Assembly: GCA_017998575.1 (NCBI GenBank)
Contig: JAGOCV010000044.1
Location: 1-18,624 of the forward strand
From: Burkholderiaceae bacterium
Lineage (GTDB): Bacteria > Pseudomonadota > Gammaproteobacteria > Burkholderiales > Burkholderiaceae
Reading direction: 5' to 3'
Length of the DNA stretch: 18,624 nt
Below, in pieces: positions 13,924-18,624 of this stretch (its first letter is position 1; each line of letters starts with the position of its first letter). The position numbers and the translations under genes were made by a program. The notes under the pieces are model-generated. The model was not told where the DNA came from, did no database searches, and worked only from the letters and a program-made list of their open reading frames with translations.

Positions 13924-14751
13924 ATGGCCACCGAGAAAAACGACGACCGCTACACCGTGCCCGCGCTCATGCGCGGCCTGCAACTGCTGATGCTGTTCAA
14001 CCGCGACGAGCGCGAGCTCACCGGCGCCGAAATCTCGCGCCGGCTCGAACTGCCGCGCGCCTCGGTGTTCCGCATGCTGCAGACGCTGGAGCAAGGCGGC
14101 TTCGTCGAGCGCGTGGGCGACGGCGCCTACTACAAGCTCGGCCTGTCCGTGCTGCGCCTGGGCTTCGAGTTCCTGGCCTCCATGGAGCTCACCGAACACG
14201 GCCGCCCCATCATCGAAGCGCTGCGCGACGAGTGCGGCTACTCGGCCCATGTGGTGGTGCGCGATGCGCGTGACGTGGTCTTCATCGCCAAGGTCGCCGG
14301 CCGCAGCGCGCTGTTCCACTCCATCCAGGTCGGCGCGCGGCTGCCGGCCCACGCCACCGTGCTGGGCCGCCTGCTCCTCAGCGACCTCGACCTGAACGCC
14401 CTGCGCCAGCTCTACCCCGAACCCGAGCTGCCGAAGTACACCCCGCGCACCCCGGCCACGGTCGAACAGCTCAAGCAGCTGATCGACCAGGACCGCGCCA
14501 ACGGCTACGGCGTGAGCCAGGGCGGGTTCGAGTCCGGCATCTCCACCATCGCCGCACCGGTCTTCAACGACCGGGGCGAGGTGGCCGCCTGCGTGAGCAT
14601 CACCGTCCCGGCGCAGCAGGTGCAGCCGGGCGAACTCGAGGTTCTCGTCAACCAGGTGCGCGAGGCTGCGGCCCAGCTCACCGAACGCATCAGCCACCTG
14701 CCCAACCGCGGTGGCTGGCAAACCAAACCGACCGAAAAGAAAGTCGCATGA
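13924..14751 (+). CDS. IclR-family transcriptional regulator
   Basis: A 275-residue regulator. The N-terminal winged helix-turn-helix covers about residues 12-72 (VPALMRGLQLLMLF, ELTGAEISRRLELPRASVFRMLQTLEQGGFVERV). The IclR effector-binding domain covers about 85-255, with AKVAGRSALFHSIQVGARLPAHATVLGRLLL and, near the end, GYGVSQGGFESGISTIAAPVF. IclR proteins bind small organic acids or aromatics and control catabolic operons as repressors or activators. AGGAG at 13913-13917 precedes the ATG by six bases. Its stop codon overlaps the start of the next gene (ATGA). Being embedded in the operon it may regulate, it is the natural ligand for the dyads at 8759-8797. Confidence 0.95.
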   Translation: MATEKNDDRYTVPALMRGLQLLMLFNRDERELTGAEISRRLELPRASVFRMLQTLEQGGFVERVGDGAYYKLGLSVLRLGFEFLASMELTEHGRPIIEALRDECGYSAHVVVRDARDVVFIAKVAGRSALFHSIQVGARLPAHATVLGRLLLSDLDLNALRQLYPEPELPKYTPRTPATVEQLKQLIDQDRANGYGVSQGGFESGISTIAAPVFNDRGEVAACVSITVPAQQVQPGELEVLVNQVREAAAQLTERISHLPNRGGWQTKPTEKKVA

Positions 14752-16421
14752 GCCCTTCTACCCAACGCATCACCGTGGGGGAACTCGCCGCCCGCTTCCT
14801 GGAGCAGTGCGGCGTGCGCGCCGCCTTCGGCGTGATCTCCATCCACAACATGCCCATCCTCGACGCGTTCCACACGCGCCAGAAGATCCGTTTCGTCTCG
14901 GCGCGCGGCGAGGCAGGTGCGTGCAACATGGCCGACGCCTACGCGCGCGTGAGCGGCACGCTGGGCGTGTGCGTCACCAGCACCGGCACCGGCTGCGGCA
15001 ACGCGGCAGGCGCGATGGTCGAAGCCATCACCGCCGGCACGCCGCTGCTGCACCTCACCGGGCAGATCGAGTCGCCCTACCTGGACCGCGACCTCGGCTA
15101 CATCCACGAGCACCCGGCCCAGCTGGCCATGCTCAAAGCCGTGGGCAAGGACGCCTTCCGCATCCGCAACCCCGAGACCGCCCTGGCCACGCTGCGCGAA
15201 GCCGTGCGCCTGGCGCAGACCCCGCCCTGCGGCCCGGTGAGCATCGAGATCCCGATCGACGTGCAGAAGATGAAGCTGGACCTCCCGGCCGACCTCTCGC
15301 CGCTGGCCGTGCCGCCGGTGCAGCCCAACCTGGCCGCCGTGGACCAGCTGGCCGAGCGCCTGCTCAGCGCCAGGCGCCCCCTGCTGTGGCTGGGCGGCGG
15401 CGCGCGCGGCGCCAGCGCCGCCGCGATGCGGCTGGTGAACATGGGCTGGGCCGTGGTGTCCTCCGTGCAAGGCCGGGGCATCGTGCCCGAAGACCACCCC
15501 GCCACGCTGGGCTCCTACAACCTGCAGAAGCCGGCCGAAGAGTTCTATGAAACGGTGGACGCCTTCCTCTCGGTGGGCACGCGCCTGCGCAGCAACGAGA
15601 CGCTGAACTACAAGCTCAAGCTGCCGGCCACGCGCTACCGCATCGACGCCAACGTCCTCACCGACGGCCGAGGCTACAGCAGCCAGCTCTTCGTGCACGG
15701 CGATGCCGAGATCACGCTCAACGCCCTGGCCGACCGGCTCGAAGGCCGCATGCAGATCGACCCGCAGCTGGCCGCCGACGTGAAGCGCGCGCGCGCCGAA
15801 GCCGCCACGCTGGTGGACGGCACGCTGGGCCAGTACGTCAAGCTCAAGAACACGCTGGGCGAGGTCGTCGGCAAGAACCTCTGGTGGGTGCGCGACATCA
15901 CGCTCTCCAACAGCATGTGGGGCAACCGCGCCCCGGTGCTGGACCACCCGCGCGCTGGCGTGCACGCCCTGGGCGGCGGCATCGGCCAGGGCCTGGCCAT
16001 GGGCGTGGGCGCGGCCGTGGCCGACGCCGAGCACGCGCTGGGCCGCCGCACCATTTCGCTCTGCGGCGACGGCGGCTTCATGCTCAACGTGGGCGAACTC
16101 GCCTGCGCCGCACAGGAGAAAGCCAACGTGGTCTTCATCGTCATGAACGACCAGCGCTACGGCGTCATCAAGAACATCCAGGACGACATCTACGGCAGCC
16201 GCCACGCTTACGTGGAACTGCACACGCCCGATTTCGCGCAGCTCTGCGCCAGCCTGCAGGTGCCGCACTTCAAGCTGGCCGACCCGGCCGCCACCAAGGA
16301 CACGCTGCAGAAGGCCCTGGCCCATGCCAGCGGCCCGGTGGTGGTGGAAGTGGACATGAACGCCTGGGGCCCGTTTGCCGTGAAGTTCGCCGGCCCCCCG
16401 AAGAAGAAGGAAGAGGTATGA
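14748..16421 (+). CDS. Thiamine-diphosphate-dependent enzyme, acetolactate synthase/2-oxo acid decarboxylase superfamily
   Basis: A 557-residue ThDP enzyme with three domains: N-terminal pyrimidine-binding (about 8-175), central (about 190-325) and C-terminal pyrophosphate-binding (about 365-535). The catalytic glutamate is E55 in SARGEAGACNMADAYAR. The cofactor/Mg motif begins GDGGF at 440 and ends N467-D468 in VMNDQRYG. The usual proline-glycine segment before the first helix of acetolactate synthases reads FGVISIHNMPILDAF here, so the enzyme is not a typical biosynthetic IlvB, and there is no small regulatory subunit gene. A 2-oxo acid decarboxylase or a carboligase both fit. Its start overlaps the IclR stop (ATGA). 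The amino-acid dehydrogenase and aldehyde dehydrogenase downstream favour a decarboxylase supplying an aldehyde. Confidence 0.92.
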   Translation: MSPSTQRITVGELAARFLEQCGVRAAFGVISIHNMPILDAFHTRQKIRFVSARGEAGACNMADAYARVSGTLGVCVTSTGTGCGNAAGAMVEAITAGTPLLHLTGQIESPYLDRDLGYIHEHPAQLAMLKAVGKDAFRIRNPETALATLREAVRLAQTPPCGPVSIEIPIDVQKMKLDLPADLSPLAVPPVQPNLAAVDQLAERLLSARRPLLWLGGGARGASAAAMRLVNMGWAVVSSVQGRGIVPEDHPATLGSYNLQKPAEEFYETVDAFLSVGTRLRSNETLNYKLKLPATRYRIDANVLTDGRGYSSQLFVHGDAEITLNALADRLEGRMQIDPQLAADVKRARAEAATLVDGTLGQYVKLKNTLGEVVGKNLWWVRDITLSNSMWGNRAPVLDHPRAGVHALGGGIGQGLAMGVGAAVADAEHALGRRTISLCGDGGFMLNVGELACAAQEKANVVFIVMNDQRYGVIKNIQDDIYGSRHAYVELHTPDFAQLCASLQVPHFKLADPAATKDTLQKALAHASGPVVVEVDMNAWGPFAVKFAGPPKKKEEV

Positions 16422-16483
16422 GCGACGCGCCGGGCCGTTCCCAAGCAAGCTCGCACCGCAGTGCGCAGCACGAAGGTTCCCAC

Positions 16484-17278
16484 ATGCATTTTCAGCAGGT
16501 CACGCTGATCGGTTACGGGGCCATCGGCCGCACGCTCTTTGCGCGCATGGCCGGGCACCCCAGCGTGCGCATCACGCACGTGGTGCTGTCCGAAAGCCAC
16601 GTCGCCGATGCGCAGGCCGCGCTCGGCAAGGACGTGACGGTCTGCACCCAGGTGCCGCCCGAAACCACCCTGCTGCTGGAGTGCGCGGGCCACGCCGCCA
16701 TCACCGCCCATGTGCTGCCCGCGCTGGAGCACGGCATCGAATGCGCGGTGCTGTCCATCGGTGCGCTGTCGGAGGACGGCCTGCCCGAGAAGCTGGCCGA
16801 CGCCGCGCAGCGCGGCGGCACCCGGGTGCACCTGCTGGCCGGCGCCATCGGCGGCATCGACGCCATCGCCTCGGCCCGCCTGGCCGGGCTGGACAGCGTC
16901 ACCTACACCGGCCGCAAGCCGCCCGAAGGCTGGCGCGGCAGCCCCGCCGAGCAGGTGGCCGACCTGGGTGCGATCACCGAGCCCACCGTCATCCTCGAAG
17001 CCACGGCGCGCGAAGCCGCCCACCTGTACCCGAAGAACGCCAACGTGGCCGCCACCGTCTCGCTCGCCGGCCTGGGCCTGGACGCGACGCGCGTGCGCCT
17101 GATCGCCGACCCGACCGTGACCGAGAACATCCACGAGATCGACGTGCGCGGCGCCTTCGGCGAAATGCGCATCACCATGCGCGGCAAGCCCCTGCCCGAC
17201 AACCCCAAAACCTCGGCGCTGACCGTGTTGTCCGCCCTGCGTTTCCTGCACAACCGCACCTCCCCAGTCACGATATGA
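16484..17278 (+). CDS. Aspartate dehydrogenase-family (NadX-type) amino-acid dehydrogenase
   Basis: A 264-residue NAD(P)-dependent dehydrogenase. A Rossmann fold starts at once (VTLIGYGAIGRTL, glycines 10, 12 and 15), with family motifs LLECAGH (64-70), LSIGAL (90-95) and LLAGAIGGIDAI (118-128). The C-terminal block is diagnostic: YPKNANVAATVSLAGLGLD, IADPTVTENIHEI with the putative catalytic H217, and PLPDNPKTSALTVLSALR. The family oxidises L-aspartate to iminosuccinate, which hydrolyses to oxaloacetate and ammonia. ATG 16484 is preferred to ATG 16418, which overlaps the previous stop. The extra 22 codons have much more A/T in third positions than the operon and no family similarity, and GAAGG precedes 16484. 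Placement in a catabolic operon argues against a role in NAD synthesis. Confidence 0.92.
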   Translation: MHFQQVTLIGYGAIGRTLFARMAGHPSVRITHVVLSESHVADAQAALGKDVTVCTQVPPETTLLLECAGHAAITAHVLPALEHGIECAVLSIGALSEDGLPEKLADAAQRGGTRVHLLAGAIGGIDAIASARLAGLDSVTYTGRKPPEGWRGSPAEQVADLGAITEPTVILEATAREAAHLYPKNANVAATVSLAGLGLDATRVRLIADPTVTENIHEIDVRGAFGEMRITMRGKPLPDNPKTSALTVLSALRFLHNRTSPVTI

Positions 17279-18624
17279 GCGACAAACTCCAAAGCTACTT
17301 CGCGGGCCGCTGGCGCGACGCCTCGGGCCCCGAATACACCACCGAATACCCGCACGACGGCAGCACCGTGGCCCGCCTGCACGCGGCCACCGCCGCCGAC
17401 GTGGACGAGGCCGTGCAGACCGCCGAACGCGCCCGCCTGCAGCCTTCCTGGGCGAAACTCAAGCACCACGAGCGCGCCGCCATCCTCTACCGCATCGCCA
17501 ACGGCATCCGCGAGCGCGGCGAAGAACTCGCCCAGCTCCAGCGCCTGGACAACGGCAAACCCATCAAGGAATGCCGCGCCCTGGTCGCCAGCGCCGCCGG
17601 CACCTTCCAGTTCTTCGGCGCCGCCGCCGAAACCTGGGAAGACACCATCACCCCCTCGCGCGGCGACTTCCTCAGCATGAGCGTGAACGAGCCCCTGGGC
17701 GTCGTGGGCGCCATCACCCCCTGGAACTCCCCCATCGCCAGCGAGGCCCAGAAGCTCGCCCCGGCCCTGGCCGCCGGCTGCGCCATGGTCTTCAAGCCCG
17801 CCGAGATCACCCCGCGCATGGCCCTGGAGCTGGCCAGGATCGCCGAGCAGGCCGGCGTGCCCGCCGGCATCATCAGCGTGCTGCCGGGCAAGGGCTCCAT
17901 CGTCGGTGACGCGCTCGTCAAGCACCCGCTGATCAAGCGCATCGCCTTCACCGGCGGCACCACCGTGGGCATGGGCATCCAGCGCCTGGCGGCCGAGAAG
18001 CTCATGCCGACCTCGCTGGAGCTGGGCGGCAAGTCCCCCACCATCGTCATGCCCGACGCGGACCTGGACCACGCCGTGGCCGGCGTGCTCTACGGCATCT
18101 TCAGTTCCTCGGGCGAATCGTGCATCGCCGGCTCGCGCGCCTTCGTGCACGAGAGCGTCTACAACGAGTTCAAGGCCCGCCTGCTCGAAGGCGTGAAGAA
18201 GCTGCGCGTGGGCGACCCGTCCAGGGAAGAGACGCAGATGGGCCCGCTGGTGAACCTGGGCCACCGCGCCTCGGTGGAGAAGTACGTGCAGCTGGGCCGC
18301 GACGAAGGCGGCCAGGTGCTGTGCGGCGGCGAGCGCCCCACGGGCGGCTTCTACGACGGTGGCAGCTATTACCTGCCGACCATCTTCGAGGGCCTGCCCA
18401 ACAGCGCGCGCATGTGCCAGGAGGAGATCTTCGGCCCGGTGCTGGCGCTGCTGCCGTGGAAGGACGAGGACGACCTGATCGCGCAGTGCAACGACAACAT
18501 GTTCGGCCTGGCCTCGGGGATCTGGACGCGCGACTTCAAGAGCGCCTGGCGCATCGGGCGCGCGCTGCAGACCGGCACCGTGTGGATCAACACCTACAAG
18601 GTCTTCTCCATCAGCACGCCTTTC
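17275..18624 (+). CDS. Aldehyde dehydrogenase (NAD(P)-dependent), 3'-partial
   Basis: The reading frame is open from ATG 17275 to the window edge: 450 codons without a stop, against about 480-500 for the family, so some 30-50 codons are missing. The cofactor-site motif ITPWNSP is at 147-153 and FKPAEITP at 173-180. The general base is E249 in LELGGKSP, and the nucleophile is C283 in GESCIAGSR. EEIFGPVLALLPW and the substrate-end phrase GTVWINTYK follow. It oxidises an aldehyde to the carboxylate, and the catalytic Glu and Cys together fit a non-acylating enzyme. Its ATG overlaps the previous stop (ATGA). The position after a ThDP enzyme suggests that the aldehyde comes from decarboxylation of a 2-oxo acid. 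Confidence 0.95.
   Translation, partial: MSDKLQSYFAGRWRDASGPEYTTEYPHDGSTVARLHAATAADVDEAVQTAERARLQPSWAKLKHHERAAILYRIANGIRERGEELAQLQRLDNGKPIKECRALVASAAGTFQFFGAAAETWEDTITPSRGDFLSMSVNEPLGVVGAITPWNSPIASEAQKLAPALAAGCAMVFKPAEITPRMALELARIAEQAGVPAGIISVLPGKGSIVGDALVKHPLIKRIAFTGGTTVGMGIQRLAAEKLMPTSLELGGKSPTIVMPDADLDHAVAGVLYGIFSSSGESCIAGSRAFVHESVYNEFKARLLEGVKKLRVGDPSREETQMGPLVNLGHRASVEKYVQLGRDEGGQVLCGGERPTGGFYDGGSYYLPTIFEGLPNSARMCQEEIFGPVLALLPWKDEDDLIAQCNDNMFGLASGIWTRDFKSAWRIGRALQTGTVWINTYKVFSISTPF

Noticed and set aside
14748..16421. Identity as sulfoacetaldehyde acetyltransferase (Xsc) or biosynthetic acetolactate synthase (IlvB)
   Set aside because: It appears shorter than I expect for Xsc and shows no Xsc-specific motif that I know. 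The acetolactate-synthase proline-glycine loop is missing and no small-subunit gene follows. Only the superfamily is supported.
14505..16448. A 647-codon minus-strand frame opposite the IclR and ThDP genes
   Set aside because: It is an antisense shadow with His/Gly/Val/Ala-biased composition and no recognisable domain or ribosome binding site.
16418..16483. ATG at 16418 as the start of the aspartate dehydrogenase-family gene
   Set aside because: The 22 extra codons have about a quarter A/T at third positions, far above the rest of the operon. They encode a polar stretch without family similarity, while 16484 is followed at once by the Rossmann strand. It remains possible because of the ATGA overlap.
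1..18624. IS elements, transposase genes, CRISPR arrays, tRNA or rRNA genes, prophage genes
   Set aside because: Apart from the two-copy intergenic element, no direct repeat arrays, transposase motifs or RNA-gene sequences are visible, and base and codon composition appear even throughout.

Overview
The window is about 18.6 kb of very GC-rich chromosomal DNA with tightly packed genes, strong G/C preference at third codon positions and no rRNA, tRNA, IS element or CRISPR array. Protein families, codon bias and a structured intergenic repeat resembling those I associate with Comamonadaceae suggest a betaproteobacterium of the order Burkholderiales (Acidovorax/Hydrogenophaga/Variovorax-like). 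The genus is a guess from pattern, not from a search. No intergenic gap exceeds about 300 bases.

Left part (1-3141): the 3' part of a lytic murein transglycosylase gene; a convergent WYL-domain transcriptional regulator; a divergently transcribed glutathione S-transferase; and a YbjQ-family small protein whose stop codon interlocks with that of the transferase. Between 3142 and 3326 lies copy A of a 104-bp structured repeat.

Middle part (3327-8594, all minus strand): a complete tripartite drug-efflux locus in transcription order marR, outer-membrane factor lipoprotein, emrA-type adaptor, emrB-type DHA2 transporter. Two near-identical 12-bp palindromes, one in the marR promoter and one touching the start codon of the outer-membrane gene, look like operators of the MarR protein. 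Upstream of marR, a 56-codon gene for a small, very basic protein of unknown function ends at a clear intrinsic terminator.

Right part (8820-18624, all plus strand): a long catabolic operon that leaves the window. It encodes a NitT/TauT/SsuABC-type ABC importer (ATPase, periplasmic binding protein, permease), a short-chain dehydrogenase, a cupin, an alpha/beta hydrolase, an IclR-type regulator, a thiamine-diphosphate (ThDP) enzyme of the acetolactate synthase/decarboxylase superfamily, an aspartate dehydrogenase-type amino-acid dehydrogenase, and an aldehyde dehydrogenase (first 450 codons). Repeat copy B sits inside this operon, between the permease and the short-chain dehydrogenase. Two adjacent 20-bp inverted repeats just upstream of the first gene are candidate operators. 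The last enzymes can be read as a route from amino acid to 2-oxo acid to aldehyde to carboxylate. The substrate cannot be read from the sequence. This operon is the best candidate for an undescribed pathway, and the paired repeats are the best candidate for an undescribed RNA/DNA element.
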